A stretch of 64,000 nucleotides of DNA from Cupriavidus necator A5-1 (GTDB taxonomy: Bacteria; Pseudomonadota; Gammaproteobacteria; Burkholderiales; Burkholderiaceae). This document shows, one piece after another, positions 40,639 to 48,721 of this stretch (its first letter is position 1; each line of letters begins with the position of its first letter). The stretch lies in contig NZ_JQLI01000001.1 of the NCBI RefSeq assembly GCF_000744095.1, positions 3,038,001 to 3,102,000 on the forward strand, read 5' to 3'. A program made the translations under genes and the position numbers. A model generated the notes under the pieces. That model did no database searches. It saw nothing but the letters and a program-made list of their open reading frames with translations, and was not told where the DNA came from.

Positions 40639-41139
40639 CTAGCGAGCTGACTCTTTCTTTGCCGCACGCGTGCGAGCGGCCTTGCGGGCCGCTTCGGAGC
40701 GCCCGGCAGCCCCCTTGGTGCTGGCAGCCTTCTTGGCGGCGGCCGAGCGATCGGCCGCAGTGCGCTTGCTTGCCGCGCTCTTGGCCTGGGCGGACAGCGC
40801 CTTGGGAGAAGCGCCGGCGGTGCTCTCGCGCTTGAGTGCCTTGAGCGCAGCCTGGGAGCGCTTGGCCGTGCTTTCTGAACTCGCACGTCGCGGCGCAGCT
40901 TGGGCGGCGGTGGACTTGGTTTCCGCCTTGGTCGCGCCCTTCTTCGGCGGTACGTCGACGCCGGCGCGGCGCGCCTCCGATAAGCCGATCGCGATGGCCT
41001 GCTTGGCCGAGCGCACGCCGTGCTTGCCCTTTCGCACGGCTTCAATCTCGTCGTGAACGAAATGGCCGGCCTGGGTGGTCGGCGACTTGCCTGCTCTCTT
41101 GTCTGCCCTGGCTTGGGCTATGCTCGATGCCCTTGGCAT
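40639..41139 (-). CDS. DUF6496-type protein with histone-like lysine/alanine-rich tail
   Basis: A 166-residue very basic protein. The N-terminal part (RASSIAQARADKRAGKSPTTQAGHFVHDEIEAVRKGKHGVRSAKQAIAIGLSEARRAG, cited in pieces) is a small conserved domain. From about residue 65 the chain is Ala/Lys/Arg/Ser repeats (KRSQAALKALKRES, SAASKRTAADRSAAAKKA) like bacterial histone H1-type tails. It may bind DNA. The chosen ATG follows GGAG at good distance. It stands alone between two operons. No defined function is known to me. Confidence 0.7.
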   Translation of the reverse strand: MPRASSIAQARADKRAGKSPTTQAGHFVHDEIEAVRKGKHGVRSAKQAIAIGLSEARRAGVDVPPKKGATKAETKSTAAQAAPRRASSESTAKRSQAALKALKRESTAGASPKALSAQAKSAASKRTAADRSAAAKKAASTKGAAGRSEAARKAARTRAAKKESAR

Positions 41140-41374
41140 GGTCGTCTCCATGACGGCCGCGGTCATCCGGCATGGGCCATGGCAGATGCATGTCCCGCGG
41201 CGCTGTTCAGGGCCCGCCATCTGCCGACGGGTTAGTGATATCCACGCTGATATCCACGCAAATGCCGTTCCAGGCTGGCCATCCGTGCGCCCACCGCCAC
41301 TCACAGAGACGGCCGTAGTACTGACGCGTGAGAAATCTGTGCACCTTGCGACGAATTTACTCTGCGAAACCGGT

Positions 41375-42277
41375 CTACACCAGGCAACGCGGCGCCTGGA
41401 ATTCGATCACGTCCTTGATAACGTCGCGCATCTCCGTGATCAGCAGGCGCGCGTCGTCGCGACGCCATTGCACGACATAGTGCAGCGGTTCCAGCGCGCC
41501 GCCCTTCTTCAGGATCTGCAACACCCCGCGCGCTTCCAGCGCTTCGGCCCATTGCTTGGGCATGAAGGCGAAACCCAGTCCCTCCGCCACCATGCCGACC
41601 ACCGCGCCCCAGCTGTTGCACACCAGACGACGGTTGACCGCCATGCCGCGGGTGGCCAGCCACTGGTCGAGCACCCGGGTGCCGCCCGCGCCGACCGGCA
41701 GGGACAGCAGCAATTGCTCCGCCATCAGCCGCCGCGGATCGTCGGTGCCGGTCTGGTCGATAAAAGACTCGGTCGCGACCCAGACAAAGTCGACCTGCGC
41801 GATCCGTTCCGACGCGAGGCTGCTGCGCGATGACGGTCCGGCGATCACCGCGAGGTCGAGTTCGCCATCCTCCAGGCGCTGCTCCAGCACCTGACCGATA
41901 TCGACGTAGGGCTCGAGCTGAAGCTCGGGATGCCGGATCGCCGTCTGCCGTACCAGCCGGGGCAGCCAGGTCAGGCCGCTCAATTCGCCCAAGCCCACAC
42001 GGCATCGGCCTTGCAGGCCACGGCTCTGCCCTGCCGACTGCTGCAGCTCGGCGGCGACCCGCAGCAGTTCGCGGATGCGCGGCAGCATCTGCTCGCCCTG
42101 CGCCGTCAGCTCGGCGCGGCGGCCGCTTCGGTCGAACAGCTGCACGCCGAGGGAGGTTTCGAGCTCGGCCACCCGCTTGGACAGCGACGACACGGACAGG
42201 TGGCATCGCTCGGCGGCTACCGAGAAGTTGAGGCAGGTCGCGGCCCAGTAGAAGGCTTCCAGTTGCTTGAGGGTCAT
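41375..42277 (-). CDS. LysR-type regulator (divergent from the hydroxy-acid oxidase operon)
   Basis: A 300-residue LysR protein. The HTH is QLEAFYWAATCLNFSVAAERCHLSVSSLSKRVAELETSLG. The effector domain has GRCRVGLGELSGLTWLPRLVRQTA and SWGAVVGMVAEGLGFAFMPKQWAEAL. It is divergent from the FMN oxidase/RraA/dehydrogenase/Bug operon, with an AT-rich dyad between them (42316-42353). Confidence 0.88.
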   Translation of the reverse strand: MTLKQLEAFYWAATCLNFSVAAERCHLSVSSLSKRVAELETSLGVQLFDRSGRRAELTAQGEQMLPRIRELLRVAAELQQSAGQSRGLQGRCRVGLGELSGLTWLPRLVRQTAIRHPELQLEPYVDIGQVLEQRLEDGELDLAVIAGPSSRSSLASERIAQVDFVWVATESFIDQTGTDDPRRLMAEQLLLSLPVGAGGTRVLDQWLATRGMAVNRRLVCNSWGAVVGMVAEGLGFAFMPKQWAEALEARGVLQILKKGGALEPLHYVVQWRRDDARLLITEMRDVIKDVIEFQAPRCLV

Positions 42278-42315
42278 GGGATCAGGGCTAACCCGAGGGG
42301 GCGATCATTGTTTCC

Positions 42316-42353
42316 TAAAAGCGAAATTATAGCTTCGTTATTTTTCGCTTTTA
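42316..42353. promoter_or_regulatory. AT-rich dyad in the divergent LysR/oxidase promoter
   Basis: Perfect 11-bp arms TAAAAGCGAAA (42316-42326) and TTTCGCTTTTA (42343-42353) with a 16-base spacer, between the divergent LysR and hydroxy-acid oxidase genes. Spacing and place fit a LysR operator pair. It could alternatively form a leader hairpin. Confidence 0.6.
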
Positions 42354-42413
42354 TCGATTCCTTGCGGTTGCTAGATTGAAGCCTAGTCGTCGCCCTGGCC
42401 CCCTATATCGATC

Positions 42414-43715
42414 ATGTCAGCTCTTCATGCCCCTGCTGCAGACAACGCTTCTGACCGCGCCACAGATGCCGTCAGCACCGCTTCCGCGCCGCGCGTGAGG
42501 ACCGCAACCGCAAGCGGCGCAGCCACCTTGCGCAGGCAAGTGCTTTCGCTGAACGACCTTGAACCGCTCGCCCGCCGCCGCCTGCCCCGGCCGCTGTACG
42601 CCTACGTCAGCGGCGCGGTGGAGGACAGCGTCTCGCTGAAGAAGAACCGCCGCGCCTTCGCCGAGATCGCGTTGCGGCCGCGCGTGCTTGCCGGCGTGGC
42701 CACGCGCGAACTGGGCTTCGAGCTGTTCGGCCGGCGCTATGCCGCCCCCTTCGGCGTTGCGCCCATGGGCATTGCCGCGCTGTTCGCTTACCGCGGCGAT
42801 ATCGTGCTGGCGCAGGCCGCGCAGCAGGCCGCGGTGCCGGCGATCATGAGCGGTTCATCGCTGATCCGGCTGGAAGAAGTGATGGCGGCCGCGCCCGGCA
42901 CCTGGTTCCAGGCCTACCTGCCCGGCGACATGGCGCAAATCGACGGGCTGTTGTCGCGCGTCGAGGCGGCAGGCGTCGGGACGCTGGTGATCACCGTCGA
43001 CACGCCCGTTGCGGGCAATCGCGAGAACAATGTGCGCGCCGGCTTCTCGACACCTTTGCGGCCAAGCCTGCGCCTGGCATGGCAAGGCATCACGCATCCA
43101 CGCTGGCTACTCGGCACCTTTGCGCGCACGCTGCTGCGGCACGGCATGCCGCATTTCGAGAACGCCTATGCGCACCGCGGCGCGCCCATCCTGTCGTCGC
43201 GCGTGCTGCGCGACTTCTCCGACCGCGCACATTTCACCTGGACGCACCTTGAAGCCATCCGCCGTCGCTGGAAAGGCACGCTGGTGGTCAAGGGCATCCT
43301 GACCGCGGAAGACGCCTTGCTGGCGCGCCGGCACGGTGTGGACGGAATCATCGTCTCGAACCACGGTGGCCGGCAACTTGACGGAGCCATCGCGCCACTG
43401 CGCGTCCTGCCTGAGATCGTTGACGCCGTGCCCGACCTGCCGGTGATGCTCGACAGCGGCGTACGCCGCGGCACGGACGTGATCAAGGCGCTCGCGCTCG
43501 GCGCGCGTTGCGTCTTCATCGGCCGGCCGTTCGCCTATGCGGCGACAGCAGGGTCCACCCCCGGCGTGGCACACGCCATCGACTTGTTGCAGGCCGAGAT
43601 CTCGCGCGATATGGCGATGCTCGGCCTGACCCGGCTGGCAGACATCGGCCCTGCCTGCATCCGGCCTGCCGCTTCACTACCCCACATGCCCCATCACCCG
43701 GAGACTTATCGATGA
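42414..43715 (+). CDS. FMN-dependent alpha-hydroxy-acid oxidase/dehydrogenase
   Basis: Oxidises an L-2-hydroxy acid to the 2-oxo acid. The 433-residue TIM barrel follows an untypical N-terminal extension of about 40 residues. Family marks are FGVAPMGIAALFAYRGD, MSGSSLIRLEEV, the FMN/lysine segment LVVKGILTAEDALLA and the active-site motif SNHGGRQLD with His317 and Arg320. It is the first gene of the operon that continues, with 4-bp overlaps, into RraA 4 and a D-hydroxyacid dehydrogenase. Together they handle 2-hydroxy/2-oxo acids. Confidence 0.88.
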   Translation: MSALHAPAADNASDRATDAVSTASAPRVRTATASGAATLRRQVLSLNDLEPLARRRLPRPLYAYVSGAVEDSVSLKKNRRAFAEIALRPRVLAGVATRELGFELFGRRYAAPFGVAPMGIAALFAYRGDIVLAQAAQQAAVPAIMSGSSLIRLEEVMAAAPGTWFQAYLPGDMAQIDGLLSRVEAAGVGTLVITVDTPVAGNRENNVRAGFSTPLRPSLRLAWQGITHPRWLLGTFARTLLRHGMPHFENAYAHRGAPILSSRVLRDFSDRAHFTWTHLEAIRRRWKGTLVVKGILTAEDALLARRHGVDGIIVSNHGGRQLDGAIAPLRVLPEIVDAVPDLPVMLDSGVRRGTDVIKALALGARCVFIGRPFAYAATAGSTPGVAHAIDLLQAEISRDMAMLGLTRLADIGPACIRPAASLPHMPHHPETYR

Positions 43716-44392
43716 GCACGCTTCACGGCTTCCGCGTCCACCCCAAGCCGGCGCCGACCGTCAGCAACGCGCTGCTGGAACGCTACCGCGGCTTCCCGGT
43801 GGCCAATGTCAGCGACGCAATGAGCCGCACCGTCGGCACCACGCAGCTGCGGCCTTATCACCGGCGCGATGGCGTCATGGCTGGCCGCGCCCTCACCGTG
43901 CGCACGCGCCCGGGCGACAACCTGATGGTGCACAAGGCCCTCGACCTCTGCGGTCCCGGCGACGTGATCGTGGTCGATGCCGGTGGTGCCGGTCCCAATG
44001 CCATCATCGGCGAGATCATGCTCGCGCTGGCGATCGCGCGCGGCGCAGCGGGCTTCGTCATCGACGGCCTGATCCGCGACAGCGATACGATCGGCAAGGA
44101 GACGCTGCCCGTGTATGCACGCGGGGTCTCGCACCGCGGTCCTTACAAGGATGGTCCCGGCGAGCTGCATGTGCCTGTCTGCATCGACGGCATGGTGGTG
44201 CGCCCCGGCGACCTGGTGCTGGGCGACGGCGACGGCCTGCTGGTCGTTGCGGCCGAGGATGCCGAGGAAATCGCCGCGCGCGTGGAGAACGTACAGCGCA
44301 CCGAAGCAGCGGTGCTCGAGTCGATCGCGCAAGGCCGCGCGGATCGCAGCTGGGTCGAGCGCACGCTGCGCGAGAAAGGGGTGGCCGTATGA
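43712..44392 (+). CDS. RraA-fold protein 4 (HMG/CHA aldolase-like)
   Basis: A 226-residue RraA-fold protein: FPVANVSDAMSRTVGTTQLRPYH, TRPGDNLMVHKALDLCGPGDVIVVDAGG, the Arg-Asp pair in IDGLIRDSDTI and GDLVLGDGDGLLVVA. It shows the RPGDNLMVH motif also found in copy 1. It overlaps the oxidase gene and the dehydrogenase gene by 4 bp each. An aldolase or decarboxylase acting on the oxo acid produced by the FMN oxidase is the natural guess. Confidence 0.76.
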   Translation: MSTLHGFRVHPKPAPTVSNALLERYRGFPVANVSDAMSRTVGTTQLRPYHRRDGVMAGRALTVRTRPGDNLMVHKALDLCGPGDVIVVDAGGAGPNAIIGEIMLALAIARGAAGFVIDGLIRDSDTIGKETLPVYARGVSHRGPYKDGPGELHVPVCIDGMVVRPGDLVLGDGDGLLVVAAEDAEEIAARVENVQRTEAAVLESIAQGRADRSWVERTLREKGVAV

Positions 44393-45468
44393 ACGCGCCC
44401 GTCCTGCCGATGCCCGCCGCCGGCACGGTGGTCCGTTTCGACCACTGGCTCGACCCGGCCTTCGACCGCATCATCACGGCCACGCCAGGCCTGACGTTGC
44501 ACACCTGCGCCCGCGAAGGCGCCGACGCGGCCGCCTGGGCCCGACTGTCCACCGCCCACGTCTACCAGATCTCTGCCGCCAAGGACGAGATCCCCCGCCG
44601 CTGGTTCGCCGACGCCGCGCTGCTGGCGCGCTGCCCCAACCTTCTGGCGGTGTCGTCCAGCGGCTCCGGCTGCGACACCATCGACATCGGTGCCTGCACC
44701 GAAGCCGGCGTCGCGGTGCTCAACCAGGCCGGCGGCAACGCCGACTCGGTAGCAGAGATGACGCTGGGCCTGATGCTGGCGGTGCTGCGCCGCATCGCCG
44801 AATCCGACCGCCGCCTGCGCGCGCACAACTGCGAGAGCCGTGAGGACGTGATGGGCCACGAACTGCGCGGCCGCACGCTCGGCCTGGTCGGCGTGGGCCA
44901 CGCTGGCCGCCGCGTCGCCGCGCTCGGCCGCGCCTTCGGCATGCACGTGATCGGCTGCGATCCGGCGCTGGATGCGGCTGAGCTGGCCGCACGCGGCGCG
45001 CAGGTGGTGCCCTTCGAGGAATTGCTGCGCAGTGCCGACGTGGTGTCGCTGCATTGCCCGCGCGACGTCACCACGCTGCGCATGATGGATGCCGCGGCCT
45101 TTGCCGCCATGCGGCCGGGCAGCATCTTTGTCAGCACCGCGCGCGGCGGAATCCACGATGAGGGCGCGCTGCATGCGGCGCTGGCCAGCGGCCATCTTGC
45201 CGGGGCCGGCCTGGATGTGTGGGAGCAGGAGCCGCCACCGCGCGAGAACCCGTTGCTCGCGCTGGACAACGTCGTTGCCACTTTCCACACCGCCGGCGTC
45301 ACGCACGAAGCGCGGCGCAGGAACGCCGAACTGGCCGCCACTCAAATCGTCACGCTGCTGGCCAGTGGCGAGCGGCCCGAGCGGCTGGTCAACCCCGAAG
45401 TCTGGCCGCGAGCGCGCCTGCGCGTCGCGGCTGCGATGCAGGCGGCCGTGTCATCGGTCGCATCTTAG
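44389..45468 (+). CDS. D-isomer-specific 2-hydroxyacid dehydrogenase
   Basis: Reduces a 2-oxo acid to a D-2-hydroxy acid with NAD(P)H, or the reverse. The 359-residue product has the nucleotide-binding motif GLVGVGHAGRRVA at about 165-177 and the catalytic set Arg252 (STARGGIHDEG), Glu281 (DVWEQEP) and His300 (FHTAGVTHEA). With the L-specific FMN oxidase at the start of the operon it could interconvert L- and D-hydroxy acids through the shared oxo acid. It overlaps RraA 4 by 4 bp. Confidence 0.88.
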   Translation: MNAPVLPMPAAGTVVRFDHWLDPAFDRIITATPGLTLHTCAREGADAAAWARLSTAHVYQISAAKDEIPRRWFADAALLARCPNLLAVSSSGSGCDTIDIGACTEAGVAVLNQAGGNADSVAEMTLGLMLAVLRRIAESDRRLRAHNCESREDVMGHELRGRTLGLVGVGHAGRRVAALGRAFGMHVIGCDPALDAAELAARGAQVVPFEELLRSADVVSLHCPRDVTTLRMMDAAAFAAMRPGSIFVSTARGGIHDEGALHAALASGHLAGAGLDVWEQEPPPRENPLLALDNVVATFHTAGVTHEARRRNAELAATQIVTLLASGERPERLVNPEVWPRARLRVAAAMQAAVSSVAS

Positions 45469-45538
45469 CCCGCAAGTCCGCGAACTATTCTTCACCTATA
45501 ACAGGCCGGCACAAGAGACCGGCGAGGAGACACCAACC

Positions 45539-46543
45539 ATGCACACGACCCCAGACCAACGGCGCCGGCACTTCCCCCTTCGCCTGGGCGGCGCGCTCGC
45601 GCTGGCCTGCGGCCTTGCCGCAGCGACCGGCGCACAGGCAGAGGCGCCCTATCCCAACCGCCCGATCCAGATGATCGTGGCCTACGGTCCCGGCGGCGGT
45701 ACCGACCTGGTGGCCCGCCTGCTGGCCCGCCACCTCGAGAAGCAGCTCGGCGGCGCCACGGTGGTGGTTCAGAACAAGCCCGGCGCGGGCGGTGCCATCG
45801 GCTTTGCCGAACTGGCGCGGGCCGCACCGGACGGGTACACCATCGGCTTCATCAACACGCCGAACTTGCTGACCATTCCGATCGAGCGCAAGACCACCTT
45901 CACCTGGCGCAGCTTCGACCTGATCGGCAACCTGGTCGACGATCCGGGCGCCTTCACCGTGCACAACAGCGACCGCATCGACTCGCTGGCGGCGCTGGTG
46001 CGCCATGCCAAAGCGCACCCGGGAGAGGTGTCGGTTGGCACCACCGGCGTAGGCTCGGACGACCACCTCGCCATGCTGCTGTTCCAAAAGGCCGCGGGCG
46101 TCAAGCTGACCCATGTCGGCTACAAGGGCGCCGGCGACGTCCGCGCGGCACTGGTGGGGCAGCAGCTCACCATCGGCGCGATCAACGTGGGCGAGGCCCT
46201 GCAGTACCAGAAAGGCGGCTCGCCGATCAAGTTCATCGGACAGATGGGCGCGACACGGGCGGCGCTCGCCCCGAATGTGCCCACCTTCCGCGAGCAAGGC
46301 TTCGACATCGAGCTGGCTTCGCTGCGCGGCCTCGCGGCGCCCAAGGGCCTGCCCGAGCCGGTCAGGAAGAAGCTGGTGGATGCCATGGCAAGCGTGGTCG
46401 CCGATCCGCAGTTCCGTCAGCAGGCCGAGGCGATGTATGCGCCGCTGCGCTACCTCGCGCCGGCGGCCTACAGCGCGGAGCTGGAGCGGGGCGAGGCGGG
46501 CTTCCGTCAGCTGTGGAAGGAAATGCCGTGGCAGGAGAACTGA
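45539..46543 (+). CDS. Bug-type periplasmic receptor 4
   Basis: A 334-residue TctC-like receptor. The N-terminus QRRRHFPLRLGGALALACGLAAATGAQA is a signal peptide with a basic, Tat-like front. Then come RPIQMIVAYGPGGGTDLVARLLA, VQNKPGAGGAIGFAELA, the hinge GYKGAGDVRAALVGQQL and APNVPTFREQGFD. A GAGGAGAC site precedes the ATG, 70 bp after the dehydrogenase gene. It probably binds the hydroxy acid degraded by the operon. Confidence 0.85.
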   Translation: MHTTPDQRRRHFPLRLGGALALACGLAAATGAQAEAPYPNRPIQMIVAYGPGGGTDLVARLLARHLEKQLGGATVVVQNKPGAGGAIGFAELARAAPDGYTIGFINTPNLLTIPIERKTTFTWRSFDLIGNLVDDPGAFTVHNSDRIDSLAALVRHAKAHPGEVSVGTTGVGSDDHLAMLLFQKAAGVKLTHVGYKGAGDVRAALVGQQLTIGAINVGEALQYQKGGSPIKFIGQMGATRAALAPNVPTFREQGFDIELASLRGLAAPKGLPEPVRKKLVDAMASVVADPQFRQQAEAMYAPLRYLAPAAYSAELERGEAGFRQLWKEMPWQEN

Positions 46544-46555
46544 GCGTGCTGGCGG

Positions 46556-47560
46556 TTATCGCTTAGTACTCTTTGCAGGTTTGCGCCCGGCATCCTTGCG
46601 TCGCTTCGGCGAGGCGTCATCCGCTGGCAATGCGGGGATCGCCGGATACTGATCGAAGGTCTGCTTGACGAGCTGCCGCAACCAGACGATAGCGGGATCG
46701 TGGTGAAAGCGCGGGTGCCAGTACTGGCTCAGCGCGAACGGTGGCAAAGCAACCGGCGGCTTCACCACGCGCACCACGCCATAGCGGCTGAAGACGTTGG
46801 CAAGCTCCTCGGGCACGGTGGCGATCAGGTCCGGCTCCCGATCCATCAGCAGCGGCACGCTCAGGAAATGTGGTGTGTAGACATAGACGCGCCGCTTCAG
46901 TCCGTGGCTCTCGAATGCGGCGTCGTAGGCCGGGCTCGAGCGCCCCGCCAGGCTGACCGCGATGTGCGGCATGGTCTCGAACTGCTCGACAGTCAGCGTG
47001 TCGCCAACCGTCTGGTTGCGGCTGCTGACGATGGTCACGAATCCATGCATGAACAGCTGCTGCTGGAACAGCGCCTCGGGCGCCGTGCGCACTGAGCCCA
47101 GCACCAGATCCGCCTCGCCAGAGGCGAGCAGCCCCTCGATCTGCGGCATCGGTACCTGCAAGGTGCGCAGCGAGCAACGCGGCGCGATCGCGCGCAGGCG
47201 TTGCATCAGCGGCGGCAGGAATACCAGCTCGCCCATGTCCGTCATGCATAGCGTGAAAGTGCGCTGCATGGTCGCCGGGTCGAAGCTGGACTGCGGCAAC
47301 ACGCGCGTCTGCATGGTCGTCATGACGTCGAGGATCGGCCCGGCCAGGCCCTCGGCCTTGGTCGTCGGCGTCATTCCTTGCACGGTCTTGACGAACAACG
47401 GGTCATCGAAATAGCTGCGCAGGCGGTTCAGCGCGTGGCTCATCGCGCTTTGCGTCAGGCCGAGTTGCTCGGCCGCACGCGTCACATTGCGCTCGCGGAG
47501 CATGGCGTCGAACACGGCCAGCAGGTTGTAGTCGAACGGAGCGTTATGCACGGCGTACAT
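46556..47560 (-). CDS. LysR-type regulator (NodD/LinR-like), divergent from the VanA-type oxygenase
   Basis: A LysR protein of about 334 residues. The HTH is FDYNLLAVFDAMLRERNVTRAAEQLGLTQSAMSHALNRLRSYFDDPLFVKT, the pattern of the NodD/LinR/NahR branch, which responds to aromatic compounds. A basic C-terminus (PKRRKDAGRKPAKSTKR) is unusual. It is divergent from the oxygenase/reductase pair and likely its activator. A start six codons upstream (47578) is possible; neither has a good ribosome-binding site. Confidence 0.85.
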   Translation of the reverse strand: MYAVHNAPFDYNLLAVFDAMLRERNVTRAAEQLGLTQSAMSHALNRLRSYFDDPLFVKTVQGMTPTTKAEGLAGPILDVMTTMQTRVLPQSSFDPATMQRTFTLCMTDMGELVFLPPLMQRLRAIAPRCSLRTLQVPMPQIEGLLASGEADLVLGSVRTAPEALFQQQLFMHGFVTIVSSRNQTVGDTLTVEQFETMPHIAVSLAGRSSPAYDAAFESHGLKRRVYVYTPHFLSVPLLMDREPDLIATVPEELANVFSRYGVVRVVKPPVALPPFALSQYWHPRFHHDPAIVWLRQLVKQTFDQYPAIPALPADDASPKRRKDAGRKPAKSTKR

Positions 47561-47658
47561 CCTTACTATGACCTGCATGCGATTGACGCATAGTGAGCCC
47601 CTGCCTAATCTCCTGTCAAGGCGGCCCCGAGAGGCCGCAAATCGATACAGGGGACAGG

Positions 47659-48717
47659 ATGATGTTTGTCAGGAACACCTGGTATGTGGCGGGCTGGGAC
47701 AAGGAAGTCGGGCCCAGCGACTTGTTCAGCCGGACCATCATCGGCATCCCCGTGCTGATGTACCGCGCGGAGGACGGGAAACTGGTGGCGATGGAGGACC
47801 GCTGTTGCCACCGCGGCGCACCGCTATCGGTGGGTCGGCGCGAAGGCGACTGCGTGCGCTGCATGTACCACGGACTCAAGTTCGATCCCACCGGCCAATG
47901 CATTGAAGCGCCGGCGCAGCAGCGGATTCCCCCGCATGCGCGCGTGCGGACCTTCCCCGTGGTCGAGCGCAATCGCTGGATCTGGATCTGGATGGGTGAC
48001 GCGGAAGCGGCCGATCCGGCGCTGATCCCTGACACCCACTGGCTGGACGACCCGGCGTGGCGCAGCCTCGATGGCTACATCCACTATGACGTTAACTACC
48101 TGCTGATCGCCGACAACCTGCTGGACTTCTCGCACCTGCCCTTCGTGCATCCCACCACGCTTGGGGGCAGCGAGGACTACGCGGGAGTCCAACCGAAGGT
48201 CGAGCGTCTCGAGGACGGCGTGCGCATTACGCGCTGGACCATCGACACCGACGCCCCGCCGTTTGCGAAGCAGGTCAAGGACTGGCCGGGAAAGGTCGAC
48301 CGCTGGAACATCTACAACTTCACGCTGCCGGCCATCCTGCTGATGGACTCCGGCATGGCGCCGACCGGGACCGGGGCACCCGAAGGCAGGCGCGTCGACG
48401 CTGCCGAGTTCCGTGGCTGCCAGGCCCTGACGCCGGAGACGGAGAACTCCACGCACTACTTCTTTGCCCACCCGCATAATTTCGCGATCGACCAGCCGGA
48501 GGTCACCCGGTCCATCCACCAGAGCGTGGTGGCCGCGTTCGACGAGGACCGCGACATCATCACCGCTCAGCAACGCTCGCTGGCACTCGCGCCTGACTTC
48601 AGGATGATCCCGTTCTCGATCGATGCGGCCCTGTCCCAGTTCCGTTGGGTGGTCGCGCGCCGGCTGGAAGAAGAAGCCGCCCAGCGCGGGCAGGCGCGAC
48701 TGCTGAAGGAGGCATGA
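47659..48717 (+). CDS. Rieske oxygenase, vanillate O-demethylase (VanA)-type
   Basis: A 352-residue terminal oxygenase. Rieske ligands are Cys49-x-His51 (DRCCHRGAPLS) and Cys68-x2-His71 (VRCMYHGL). The iron site is in ADNLLDFSHLPFVHPTTLG. The family includes VanA, phenoxybenzoate dioxygenase and toluenesulfonate TsaM, which dealkylate or hydroxylate aromatic acids. Two adjacent ATGs (47659, 47662) follow an AGGGGACAGG site. The reductase gene starts 4 bp after it. Vanillate itself is not assured as the substrate. Confidence 0.87.
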   Translation: MMFVRNTWYVAGWDKEVGPSDLFSRTIIGIPVLMYRAEDGKLVAMEDRCCHRGAPLSVGRREGDCVRCMYHGLKFDPTGQCIEAPAQQRIPPHARVRTFPVVERNRWIWIWMGDAEAADPALIPDTHWLDDPAWRSLDGYIHYDVNYLLIADNLLDFSHLPFVHPTTLGGSEDYAGVQPKVERLEDGVRITRWTIDTDAPPFAKQVKDWPGKVDRWNIYNFTLPAILLMDSGMAPTGTGAPEGRRVDAAEFRGCQALTPETENSTHYFFAHPHNFAIDQPEVTRSIHQSVVAAFDEDRDIITAQQRSLALAPDFRMIPFSIDAALSQFRWVVARRLEEEAAQRGQARLLKEA

Positions 48718-48721
48718 CGTG

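Noticed and set aside
41301..42206. Alternative minus-strand frame overlapping the LysR gene at 41375
   Set aside because: The other frame holds the full LysR helix-turn-helix and effector domain; this one is arginine- and alanine-rich noise.
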